The notes beneath the pieces were generated by a model. The model was not told where the DNA came from, ran no database searches, and was given only the letters and a program-made list of their open reading frames with translations. Below, in pieces: positions 1-6,063 of a stretch of 9,616 bases of DNA. Position 1 is the stretch's first letter. Each line of letters opens with the position of its first letter. Position numbers and translations under genes: made by a program. Origin of the DNA: Campylobacteraceae bacterium (lineage in GTDB: Bacteria; Campylobacterota; Campylobacteria; Campylobacterales; Sulfurospirillaceae). The stretch is from assembly GCA_027040375.1 (NCBI GenBank), contig JALUMJ010000095.1:1-9616 (forward strand). Reading direction: 5' to 3'.

Positions 1-1401
1 CAGGCTAAAAAACCAACTTACGATAAACTTTTTAAAGATGTGCCAAACTCTTTGATTAAGACTTCTGGTCTTGCAGTTGGTCTTCCTGCTGGACAGATGG
101 GAAATAGTGAAGTAGGACACATGTGCATAGGTGCAGGGCGAGTTATGTACCAAAATCTTGTGAAAATTTCAAAAGCCGTCAAAGACGATACACTAAAAGA
201 CAATCCTGCTTTGAAAGATATACTAAAAGTCAAGGGTGATATACATATCATAGGTTTAGTGAGCGATGGCGGAGTGCATTCACATATAGACCATATAATC
301 GCACTTGCAAAGATAGTAAAGAATGCGAATAAAAAAGTATTTTTACATGTGATAACCGATGGACGAGATGTGAGTCCAGTTTCTGGTTTGGGTTTTGTGC
401 AAAACTTAGAAAAAATTTGTGATAAACGAGTAAAAATTGCCTCTATTTGTGGCAGATTCTATGCGATGGACAGAGATAACAGGTGGGATAGAGTACAAAA
501 GGCTTATAAAACTATCGTTGAAGCAATTCCTGCAACAGATGAAAATATAGAAGATTATATAAAAAAATCTTACAAAAAAGATATAACGGATGAATTTATA
601 GAGCCAACTAGTTTTGGTGCATATAAAGGGATGAGTGAAAATGATGGCGTGATTTTTGCAAATTTTAGAAATGATAGGATGCGAGAGCTTTCAAAAGCAA
701 TTGGTTTGAAAAATTTTAGTGAATTTCCAAGAAAGAACAGTGGAATAAAAAGCATAACGATGAGTGAGTATGATAGCTCATATCCATTTGAGATAATGTT
801 TGCCTCAACCCCTCCTAAAAATACACTCGCAGATGTTATCTCTTCAAATAACCTATCCCAGCTCCATACTGCCGAAACTGAAAAGTATGCACATGTTACA
901 TTTTTTCTAAATGGTGGCATAGAAGAACCTGATACTGGAGAAAGTAGGATTTTAATCCCAAGTCCAAAAATCGCAACTTATGATTTGAAACCACAGATGA
1001 GTAGCGTCCAAGTTGGTGATGCAGTTTTATCTTCTATGGATAGTGGATATGACTTTATAGTGGTAAATTTTGCAAATGGAGATATGGTAGGACACACAGG
1101 AAATCTTGAAGCTGCTACAAAGGCAGTTGAAGCTGTTGATTTGCAATTAGGTAGGATTTTGGATGAATGCCGTGAAAAAGATTATGCTTTTGTTTTGACA
1201 AGTGATCATGGAAATTGCGAGCAAATGTCAAATGAAAAAGGAGAGATGCTGACAAATCATACAACATTTGATGTTTTTTGTTTTGTAAAAGCAAAAAATG
1301 TAAAAAAAGTGAAAAATGGAGGCTTAAATAATATAGCACCAACAGTTTTAAAATTGATGGGTTTAAAAATTCCAAAGGAGATGGATGAACCTTTGATTTG
1401 A
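1..1401 (+). CDS. gpmI: 2,3-bisphosphoglycerate-independent phosphoglycerate mutase, 5' end cut by the window
   Basis: This cytoplasmic glycolytic/gluconeogenic enzyme interconverts 3- and 2-phosphoglycerate through a phosphoserine intermediate, using two metal ions (usually Mn). The frame is open from base 1, and 466 codons are visible before TGA. Visible residue 36 is the Ser of MGNSEVGH, the phosphorylated serine (Ser62 in the Geobacillus stearothermophilus enzyme). About 26 N-terminal residues, including the first metal-binding Asp, therefore lie upstream, and the whole protein would be near 492 aa, normal to slightly short for the family. Other family blocks follow: DGRDVSP, GRFYAMDRDNRWDR, the metal ligands in GDMVGHTG (Asp361, His365) and TSDHGN (Asp402, His403), and His420 in NHTTFD. 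No key residue is missing from the visible part. In Campylobacter this gene directly precedes fabG; here a repeat-filled gap intervenes. Confidence 0.97.
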   Translation, partial: QAKKPTYDKLFKDVPNSLIKTSGLAVGLPAGQMGNSEVGHMCIGAGRVMYQNLVKISKAVKDDTLKDNPALKDILKVKGDIHIIGLVSDGGVHSHIDHIIALAKIVKNANKKVFLHVITDGRDVSPVSGLGFVQNLEKICDKRVKIASICGRFYAMDRDNRWDRVQKAYKTIVEAIPATDENIEDYIKKSYKKDITDEFIEPTSFGAYKGMSENDGVIFANFRNDRMRELSKAIGLKNFSEFPRKNSGIKSITMSEYDSSYPFEIMFASTPPKNTLADVISSNNLSQLHTAETEKYAHVTFFLNGGIEEPDTGESRILIPSPKIATYDLKPQMSSVQVGDAVLSSMDSGYDFIVVNFANGDMVGHTGNLEAATKAVEAVDLQLGRILDECREKDYAFVLTSDHGNCEQMSNEKGEMLTNHTTFDVFCFVKAKNVKKVKNGGLNNIAPTVLKLMGLKIPKEMDEPLI

Positions 1402-1417
1402 AGATTTAAACTATATC

Positions 1418-1550
1418 GCTCGTTTCGTATGGGCTTTTGGGCTCATTCTCGAAATTTCTTCCTGAAATTTTTCCGAGGTTGAAAATCGAAAATCGTCCTG
1501 ATTTTCTTGATGATTTTCAAAATCCGCCCAAAAGCCCATACGAAACGAGC
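1418..1550. repeat. 133-bp palindromic element with perfect 25-bp terminal inverted repeats (MITE-like)
   Basis: The left arm, 1418-1442 (GCTCGTTTCG...TTTTGGGC), is the exact reverse complement of the right arm, 1526-1550. The 83-base interior folds further. TTGAAAATC (1479-1487) pairs with GATTTTCAA (1512-1520), enclosing GAAAATC (1488-1494) paired with GATTTTC (1500-1506) around a GTCCT loop. On the left of the interior, CTCG (1448-1451) can pair with CGAG (1474-1477) around two GAAATTT copies. The result is a long stem carrying two side hairpins. There is no coding capacity and no T-tract after the right arm, so it is not a classical terminator. I see no clear target-site duplication (TATC on the left, TAAC on the right). 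It could be a non-autonomous transposon relic or a structured intergenic repeat; the identity is unknown. Confidence 0.75.
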
Positions 1551-1642
1551 TAACAAATTAACTATGTGTGAATTGATTAGGAATTAGATGACAATCAGTC
1601 TAAGCCATACGACCGTCAGGTTGTGCTTTAGTAGCGTGTGAA

Positions 1643-1669
1643 TTGACTAGGAATTTACTTCCTAGTCAA
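1643..1669. repeat. Perfect 11-bp hairpin in repeat copy 2
   Basis: TTGACTAGGAA (1643-1653) and TTCCTAGTCAA (1659-1669) are exact reverse complements around the 5-base loop TTTAC. No T-run follows on either strand, so an intrinsic terminator is not well supported. A protein-binding palindrome or a structural RNA element is possible. Confidence 0.7.
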
Positions 1670-1682
1670 GATGACAATCAGT

Positions 1683-1714
1683 CTAAGCCATACGACCGTC
1701 AGGTTGTGCTTTAG
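1683..1714. repeat. Second, imperfect hairpin in the 83-bp unit (also at 1600-1631)
   Basis: CTAAGC (1683-1688) pairs with GCTTTAG (1708-1714) with one bulged T. Inside it, ACGACC (1692-1697) pairs with GGTTGT (1702-1707) around a GTCA loop, using one G-T wobble. The wobble pair makes the fold better as RNA than as DNA. The same structure is intact in copy 1 at 1600-1631, although that copy has lost its other hairpin. This hints at, but does not prove, a transcribed structure. Confidence 0.45.
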
Positions 1715-1725
1715 TAGCGTGTGAA

Positions 1726-1752
1726 TTGACTAGGAATTTACTTCCTAGTCAA
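1726..1752. repeat. Perfect 11-bp hairpin in repeat copy 3, upstream of fabG
   Basis: This is the same TTGACTAGGAA / TTCCTAGTCAA stem with a TTTAC loop as in copy 2. It ends 26 bases before the fabG start codon and so would lie in the fabG leader if transcription comes from upstream. It could influence fabG mRNA stability or act as an operator; the sequence alone does not decide. Confidence 0.65.
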
Positions 1753-1778
1753 GATGACAATTAAATAAAAGGAAAATT

Positions 1779-2522
1779 ATGAGATTTAGTGGTAAAAATG
1801 TTTTAGTAACAGGAGCAGCTAGTGGGATTGGTAGGCAAATTGCTATTACTCTAGCTAGCAAGGGTCTTAAAGTTTGGATAAATTATCGTTCTCGCCCAAG
1901 TGAAGCTGATGCTTTAAAAGAAGAGATAGAGGCTAGTGGTGGTGTGGCGGCTGTAATTGGCTTTGATGTGATTGATGAAAAAGCGTTTATAGATGGGATA
2001 AAGACGATAGTTGATAGCGATGGAGAACTATCTTATCTAGTTAATAATGCAGGAATTACCAGAGATAAACTAGCCATTCGTATGAGTGTTGAGGATTTTA
2101 ATGATGTGCTACATGTAAACCTTACTTCTGCATTTGTGGGTTGTCGAGAAGCTATGAAAGTTATGATGAAAAAAAGATTTGGTAGCGTTGTAAATATAGC
2201 CTCAATAGTCGGTGAGACAGGAAATGCAGGGCAAGTAAACTATAGTTCAAGCAAAGGCGGATTGATAGCTTTAACAAAAAGTTTTGCACAAGAAGGAAGT
2301 GCTAGAGGATTGCGATTTAATGCTGTAACTCCTGGATTTATAGAGACTGAAATGACAGATAAATTAAGTGACGATGTAAAAAAATCATACACCGATAGTA
2401 TTCCGCTAAAAAGATTTGGAACACCAACTGATATAGCAGAAGGTGTGGCATTTTTACTTAGCGATAATGCTTCTTATGTAACTGGAATTGCTTTAAAAAT
2501 AAACGGTGGGCTTTATATGTGA
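1779..2522 (+). CDS. fabG: 3-oxoacyl-[acyl-carrier-protein] reductase
   Basis: FabG uses NADPH to reduce beta-ketoacyl-ACP to beta-hydroxyacyl-ACP in each round of type II fatty acid elongation, in the cytoplasm and usually as a tetramer. The 247-aa protein is a complete classical short-chain dehydrogenase: cofactor-binding TGAASGIG at residues 11-18, NNAG at 89-92, and a catalytic tetrad of Asn114, Ser142, Tyr155 and Lys159 (YSSSK). It ends in the INGGLYM tail typical of FabG. The ATG is preceded at a good distance by AAAAGGA. The gene is first in a plus-strand run with acpP, fabF and accA, which supports FabG over other short-chain dehydrogenases. Its leader is made of the tandem repeat, so any regulation must pass through or start within repeat DNA. 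Confidence 0.96.
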   Translation: MRFSGKNVLVTGAASGIGRQIAITLASKGLKVWINYRSRPSEADALKEEIEASGGVAAVIGFDVIDEKAFIDGIKTIVDSDGELSYLVNNAGITRDKLAIRMSVEDFNDVLHVNLTSAFVGCREAMKVMMKKRFGSVVNIASIVGETGNAGQVNYSSSKGGLIALTKSFAQEGSARGLRFNAVTPGFIETEMTDKLSDDVKKSYTDSIPLKRFGTPTDIAEGVAFLLSDNASYVTGIALKINGGLYM

Positions 2523-2560
2523 GACATGTGAGTTGGTTATACCTTGATTTAAAGTTATTT

Positions 2561-2570
2561 TAGATAAAAT
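2561..2570 (+). promoter_or_regulatory. Possible acpP promoter -10 region
   Basis: TAGATAAAAT lies 27 bases before the acpP ATG in a T-rich stretch. It resembles the extended, AT-rich -10 boxes of Campylobacterota, which often lack a -35 box. A weak TTGATT is at 2544-2549. A separate promoter for acpP would fit the high demand for acyl carrier protein, but this is inference. Confidence 0.4.
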
Positions 2571-2585
2571 GAGGAAAATTTTTTA

Positions 2586-2591
2586 AAGGAG
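2586..2591 (+). promoter_or_regulatory. Ribosome binding site that selects the acpP ATG
   Basis: AAGGAG is 6 bases before the ATG at 2598 and only 3 bases before an in-frame GTG at 2595. The spacing and the usual acyl carrier protein length both favour ATG. Confidence 0.75.
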
Positions 2592-2597
2592 TTAGTG

Positions 2598-2828
2598 ATG
2601 GCACTAATTGAAGAAGTAAAAGAAGTAGTTGTTGAGCAGTTAAATGTAAACCCTGAAGAAGTAAAAGAAGAGTCAAAATTTGTTGAAGATTTAGGCGCTG
2701 ATTCATTGGATGTTGTAGAGTTGGTTATGGCATTAGAAGAAAAATTTGATATAGAAATTCCAGATACTGATGCTGAGAAAATCATAACAGTTAATGATGC
2801 TATACAGTACATAGAAACACATAAATAA
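2598..2828 (+). CDS. acpP: Acyl carrier protein
   Basis: AcpP is the small acidic cytoplasmic carrier that holds growing acyl chains on a 4'-phosphopantetheine arm and hands them to FabG, FabF and the other synthase enzymes. The 76-aa product shows the hallmark [12 protein letters not shown], with the attachment serine at residue 36. The second half ([16 protein letters not shown]) matches the conserved helix II-III recognition surface. It is very rich in Glu/Asp, as expected. I place the start at ATG 2598 rather than the in-frame GTG three bases earlier. It lies 75 bp after fabG and 76 bp before fabF, the largest gaps in the fatty acid group, so it may be expressed partly on its own. Confidence 0.97.
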   Translation: MALIEEVKEVVVEQLNVNPEEVKEESKFVEDLGADSLDVVELVMALEEKFDIEIPDTDAEKIITVNDAIQYIETHK

Positions 2829-2848
2829 AATACATTAAATTAGTTTTT

Positions 2849-2878
2849 TGTACTAGTCTGATAAAAAAGGCTAGTACA
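2849..2878 (+). terminator. Hairpin between acpP and fabF, possible attenuator or mRNA 3'-end stabiliser
   Basis: TGTACTAG (2849-2856) pairs with CTAGTACA (2871-2878) across a 14-base loop. Only TTTTC follows, so termination would be partial at best. Such a stem could let acpP transcripts accumulate above fabF-accA, which would suit the need for more carrier than enzyme. Function is inferred. Confidence 0.4.
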
Positions 2879-2893
2879 TTTTCAGCAAAAAAG

Positions 2894-2899
2894 AAGGAG
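2894..2899 (+). promoter_or_regulatory. Ribosome binding site supporting a TTG start for fabF
   Basis: AAGGAG stands 5 bases before TTG 2905. The reading from this TTG (MRRVVVTGLGM) matches the conserved FabF N-terminus, so the non-ATG start is well supported. Confidence 0.75.
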
Positions 2900-2904
2900 T
2901 TGTT

Positions 2905-4113
2905 TTGAGAAGAGTAGTTGTTACAGGTTTAGGCATGATAAATTCAGTCGGTTTAGACAAAGAGAGTTCTTTTAAGGCTATACTTGATGGAAAATGTGGC
3001 ATTAAAAGGATTAGTTCATTTGATACAACTAATCATTCGGTAAAAATTGCTGGAGAAATTGAAGGTTTTGACCCAAAGACTGTTATGAATCCAAAAGATG
3101 TTAAAAAAGCAGATAGATTTATTCAACTTGGAATCAAAGCAGCTGCTGAAGCGATGGAAGATGCAAAATTTGACTCATTTGACGCAGATAGATTTGGAGT
3201 TAGTTCAGCTTCTGGTATCGGTGGACTCATAGCTATAGAAAAAAATTCTTTGGTCTGTGATGACAGAGGTCCAAGAAGAATATCTCCATTTTTTATCCCC
3301 TCAGCTTTAGTAAATATGCTTGGAGGTTTTGTGGCAATTGCGCACAAAATCAAAGGTCCAAACATATCTTCAGTGACCGCATGTGCTGCTGGAACTCATG
3401 CTATAAGTGCGGCTGCTAAGACTATCATGACTGGCGGAGCTGATAAGATGCTAGTAGTTGGAGCAGAAGCTGCTATTTGTGCTGTTGGCGTTGGCGGATT
3501 TTCATCCATGAAAGCACTTTCAACTAGAAATGATGACCCAACCCATGCGTCCAGACCATTTGATAAAGACAGAGATGGTTTTATCATTGGAGAAGGAGCA
3601 GGGTCTTTGGTACTTGAATCTTATGAAGATGCAGTAGCTAGAGGAGCACGAATATATGGAGAGCTTATCGGTTTTGGTGAAAGTGGTGATGCTTATCATA
3701 TAACTACTCCCGAATTAGGTGGTGCTTACCGCTCCATGAAAGCAGCATATGAGATGGCAGGGCGACCAAGTATCGACTATATAAATGCACATGGAACTAG
3801 TACCGCTGCAAATGATAAAAATGAAACAGCTGCAGTAAAGATGCTCTTTGAAAAAGATGTTCCTTTGATAAGCTCTATAAAAGGTCAGATAGGACATTGT
3901 TTGGGAGCTGCAGGAGCTATAGAAGCTGTTGTGTCATTGATGGCTATAAGAGATCAGATTTTACCTCCTACTATAAATTATGAAACTCCAGATCCTGATT
4001 GTGATTTGGACTATATCGCAAATAAGGCTAGAAAAGCTGATGTAAATATTGTTATGAGTAACTCTTTTGGCTTTGGCGGAACAAACGGATCAGTTATCTT
4101 TAAAAAGCTCTAG
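2905..4113 (+). CDS. fabF: 3-oxoacyl-[acyl-carrier-protein] synthase II
   Basis: FabF condenses acyl-ACP with malonyl-ACP, releasing CO2 and lengthening the chain by two carbons. It is a cytoplasmic thiolase-fold dimer. The 402-aa protein carries the full Cys-His-His triad: Cys160 in SSVTACAAGTH, His296 in INAHGTST and His331 in KGQIGHCLGAAGA. The C-terminal SNSFGFGGTN loop holds the Phe gatekeeper (Phe390). Length is normal (E. coli FabF is 413 aa). His-His rather than His-Asn or a FabH-type site places it in the FabB/FabF group, and the acpP neighbour favours FabF. The start is TTG, placed by AAGGAG five bases upstream and by the conserved N-terminus; TTG may lower translation relative to acpP. 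accA follows after 12 bp, so the two are surely cotranscribed. Confidence 0.96.
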   Translation: MRRVVVTGLGMINSVGLDKESSFKAILDGKCGIKRISSFDTTNHSVKIAGEIEGFDPKTVMNPKDVKKADRFIQLGIKAAAEAMEDAKFDSFDADRFGVSSASGIGGLIAIEKNSLVCDDRGPRRISPFFIPSALVNMLGGFVAIAHKIKGPNISSVTACAAGTHAISAAAKTIMTGGADKMLVVGAEAAICAVGVGGFSSMKALSTRNDDPTHASRPFDKDRDGFIIGEGAGSLVLESYEDAVARGARIYGELIGFGESGDAYHITTPELGGAYRSMKAAYEMAGRPSIDYINAHGTSTAANDKNETAAVKMLFEKDVPLISSIKGQIGHCLGAAGAIEAVVSLMAIRDQILPPTINYETPDPDCDLDYIANKARKADVNIVMSNSFGFGGTNGSVIFKKL

Positions 4114-4125
4114 GGAGAGACTTAA

Positions 4126-5064
4126 ATGGCTACATATCTAGATTTTGAAAAGAGTATAAAAAGTTTAGACGATGATATTTCAAATGCAAAGATAAAGGGC
4201 GATTTGCCAGCAGTTGAAATTCTACAAAAGAATCTCAAAAAAGAGATATCAAAAGTATATAAAAACCTAAATGACTATCAAAAATTACAACTTGCTCGCC
4301 ATCCTGATCGTCCATATACGATGGATTATGTTAGATTGATACTTGATGATGCTTATCTTTTACATGGAGATAGAGCATTTCGTGATGATGAAGCAATGCT
4401 CACATATATGGGCTATATAGGCGGAAAAAAAGTCATACTTATCGGTCAGCAAAAAGGTCGGGGTACAAAAAATAAATTAAAAAGAAATTTTGGTATGCCT
4501 CACCCAGAGGGATATCGTAAAGCTTTAAGAATTGCCAAGATGGCAGAAAAATTTGATATACCTATCTTGTTTCTAATAGACACACCAGGTGCGTATCCTG
4601 GGCTAGAAGCAGAGCAGAGAGGTCAAAGTGAAGCGATTGCTAGGAATCTTTTTGAGCTAAGTGATAACAAAACAAAAATGCTTTCTGTCGTCATCGGAGA
4701 AGGTGGAAGCGGCGGAGCTTTAGCATTAGGCGTTGCTGATAAAATAGTTATGATGAAGTATTCTGTTTTTGCTGTTATATCACCTGAGGGTTGTGCTGCA
4801 ATTTTATGGAATGATCCTCTTAAGCAAGAGAGTGCTACGAAAGCTATGAAAATTACTTCTGAAGATTTATATAAGATGAAACTTATCGATGATGTCTTAG
4901 ACGAGCCTATGGTAGGTGCTCATAGAGATAAAGTTGGTGCTGCAAATGTGATTAAAGAGTACTTTTTAAACTTTATAGATGAGATGGATAAGATAAGTCC
5001 AGAAGAAAGAGTAAAAAGACGAGTAGATAAAATCTTATCTATTGGTGCTTACGAAGAAAAATAA
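4126..5064 (+). CDS. accA: Acetyl-CoA carboxylase carboxyltransferase subunit alpha
   Basis: AccA with AccD forms the carboxyltransferase that moves the carboxyl group from biotin on AccB to acetyl-CoA, making malonyl-CoA, the committed step of fatty acid synthesis. The 312-aa length matches bacterial AccA (about 312-320 aa). An N-terminal helical segment (about 1-60) precedes the crotonase-fold domain, which has GDRAFRDD (81-88), GQQKGRGTK (107-115), the DTPGAYPG block (152-159), the oxyanion-hole glycines of GEGGSGGAL (191-199) and SPEGCA (219-224). A purine-rich GGGAGAG overlapping the fabF stop serves as ribosome binding site. It ends the fatty acid group, followed within 15 bp by a strong hairpin terminator. 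accD, accB and accC are not in this window. Confidence 0.97.
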   Translation: MATYLDFEKSIKSLDDDISNAKIKGDLPAVEILQKNLKKEISKVYKNLNDYQKLQLARHPDRPYTMDYVRLILDDAYLLHGDRAFRDDEAMLTYMGYIGGKKVILIGQQKGRGTKNKLKRNFGMPHPEGYRKALRIAKMAEKFDIPILFLIDTPGAYPGLEAEQRGQSEAIARNLFELSDNKTKMLSVVIGEGGSGGALALGVADKIVMMKYSVFAVISPEGCAAILWNDPLKQESATKAMKITSEDLYKMKLIDDVLDEPMVGAHRDKVGAANVIKEYFLNFIDEMDKISPEERVKRRVDKILSIGAYEEK

Positions 5065-5078
5065 AAACAGTTATAGAA

Positions 5079-5109
5079 GGCTAACCCGAACTTCTCGTTC
5101 GGGTTAGCT
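5079..5109. terminator. Bidirectional intrinsic terminator between accA and petC
   Basis: GCTAACCCGAAC (5080-5091) pairs perfectly with GTTCGGGTTAGC (5097-5108) around TTCTC, extendable by one G-T pair. On the plus strand AAATTTTT follows. On the minus strand the stem is followed by CTTCTATAACTGTTTTTATTTTT-like T-rich DNA running into the accA end. It lies exactly between two convergent gene groups, so it can stop transcription from both sides. Confidence 0.85.
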
Positions 5110-5115
5110 AAATTT

Positions 5116-6063
5116 TTAGTGTAGTTCTTTCCACACTGATTTTTTCCACAATAACGCTAGTATTGTAAATATGATAAAAAAGCCTATCACCCATGGTCCA
5201 AGAGCATCACGAGCAGGTTTGCTAGGATCTCCTGTTTTTTCAAGATACGAAACTACTTTTTCGTATCCTTCTTTTGATAATCCAACTCTAGGCATACCAG
5301 TTCCTGGTAGTTGAGATTGAGGATTTTCTAAAAAAGTTTTAAGAAATTCTTCACTTCTAGCTCTTATCATGATAGAAAGATCAGGAGGAAGTTTACCTGT
5401 ATATTTAACTAAGGTGTTTTGATAATCAGCTACTTTTGTTTGAAATTTCAAAAGGTCAACATCTTGATTTGTAACGATGTTTGACTTAGTTTTTGGAACC
5501 ATACCGATTTGTGTCCACTTACCATATCTGTTAGCGTGACATCTTCCACAACTTGTCTCATAAGCTTCTACAGGAGTAACTTCTTTAGCAATTGATTGTA
5601 AATATGCAACCATATCTGCTACTTCTTGGTTTTTGTCTCCACCTGCTCCACCAAATGCTGGCATAGGGAAAAATCTAGTTTTGCCATCAAATTTGTGCTC
5701 AAGTTTCAGAGCTTTTACAGGGTTTTCGATAAGATTAGCTAAGAATTTAGCATCAAATAAAGCACCAACTTTACTTAAATCTGGTGGATTAACACCATAA
5801 GCACTTGCTGCACTATTTGGATCCATTGGAGCTGGCATACCTTGAGATTTTATGCTATGACATCCAACACATGCACCAGCACCCATAACCAATGCTTTTC
5901 CTCTGGCAATATCACCAGTTTTGCCGATTGGCTTTAAATCAGAATATGCAAAATTTTTAAATTCTACATGTTTATGCATTTTGCTATGTGCAAAAGGCTC
6001 TACACCCCAATAAGTAAGAAGCGTGAAAAATACAAGTACCGCTAATATTTTTAATTCTTTCAT
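5116..6063 (-). CDS. petC: Diheme cytochrome c subunit of the quinol:cytochrome c oxidoreductase
   Basis: This membrane-anchored c-type cytochrome takes electrons from the Rieske protein and passes them to soluble cytochrome c or a terminal oxidase on the periplasmic side. In 315 aa I see an N-terminal hydrophobic helix (about 4-24), a first domain with CVGCH (65-69) and likely ligand Met134 (FFPMPAF), a second with CGRCH (172-176) and likely ligand Met257 (GTGMPRV), PPDLS segments near 93 and 226, and a C-terminal membrane helix (about 291-306). Two haem c sites distinguish it from monohaem mitochondrial-type cytochrome c1 and agree with the diheme subunit known from Campylobacterota. Its ATG overlaps the petB stop by one base (TAATG), so translation is coupled. 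Confidence 0.93.
   Translation of the reverse strand: MKELKILAVLVFFTLLTYWGVEPFAHSKMHKHVEFKNFAYSDLKPIGKTGDIARGKALVMGAGACVGCHSIKSQGMPAPMDPNSAASAYGVNPPDLSKVGALFDAKFLANLIENPVKALKLEHKFDGKTRFFPMPAFGGAGGDKNQEVADMVAYLQSIAKEVTPVEAYETSCGRCHANRYGKWTQIGMVPKTKSNIVTNQDVDLLKFQTKVADYQNTLVKYTGKLPPDLSIMIRARSEEFLKTFLENPQSQLPGTGMPRVGLSKEGYEKVVSYLEKTGDPSKPARDALGPWVIGFFIIFTILALLWKKSVWKELH

Larger units (their letters stand above)
1566..1761. repeat. Tandem array of an 83-bp unit (deleted copy, full copy, partial copy)
   Basis: Three head-to-tail copies begin with GTGTGAATTGA. Copy 1 is 1566-1635 (70 bp), copy 2 is 1636-1718 (83 bp), and copy 3 is 1719-1761, matching only the first 43 bp. Copies 2 and 3 agree completely over their shared part. 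Copy 1 differs from copy 2 by a 13-base deletion in the hairpin region and one C-to-T change. There are no spacers between units, so this is not a CRISPR array. The final copy ends just before the fabG ribosome binding site. A recent tandem duplication is the simplest origin; function is unknown. Confidence 0.9.
1402..1778. other. Gene-free 377-bp gap between gpmI and fabG, filled with repeats
   Basis: No convincing protein gene, tRNA or rRNA is visible here. The gap consists of 16 bases after gpmI, a 133-bp palindromic element (1418-1550), 15 AT-rich bases, a tandem array of an 83-bp unit (1566-1761) and a short leader with the fabG ribosome binding site (AAAAGGA, 1767-1773). I see no convincing sigma-70 -10/-35 pair. 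TTGACT occurs in the repeat hairpins, but no TATAAT-like box follows at the right distance. fabG may be read through from gpmI or from a promoter I cannot recognise. Confidence 0.8.

Noticed and set aside
40..42. GTG as the start of gpmI
   Set aside because: The frame is open to base 1, and about 26 further N-terminal residues, including a metal-binding Asp, are expected upstream. The gene is simply cut by the window.
1643..1671. Promoters from the TTGACT in each repeat hairpin
   Set aside because: The sequence at the right distance downstream (around TCAAGA) does not resemble a -10 box.
1566..1761. CRISPR array
   Set aside because: The 83-bp units are contiguous with no unique spacers, and no cas gene is present.
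2595..2597. In-frame GTG as the acpP start
   Set aside because: It is only three bases from AAGGAG. The next codon, ATG, has better spacing and gives the usual acyl carrier protein N-terminus.
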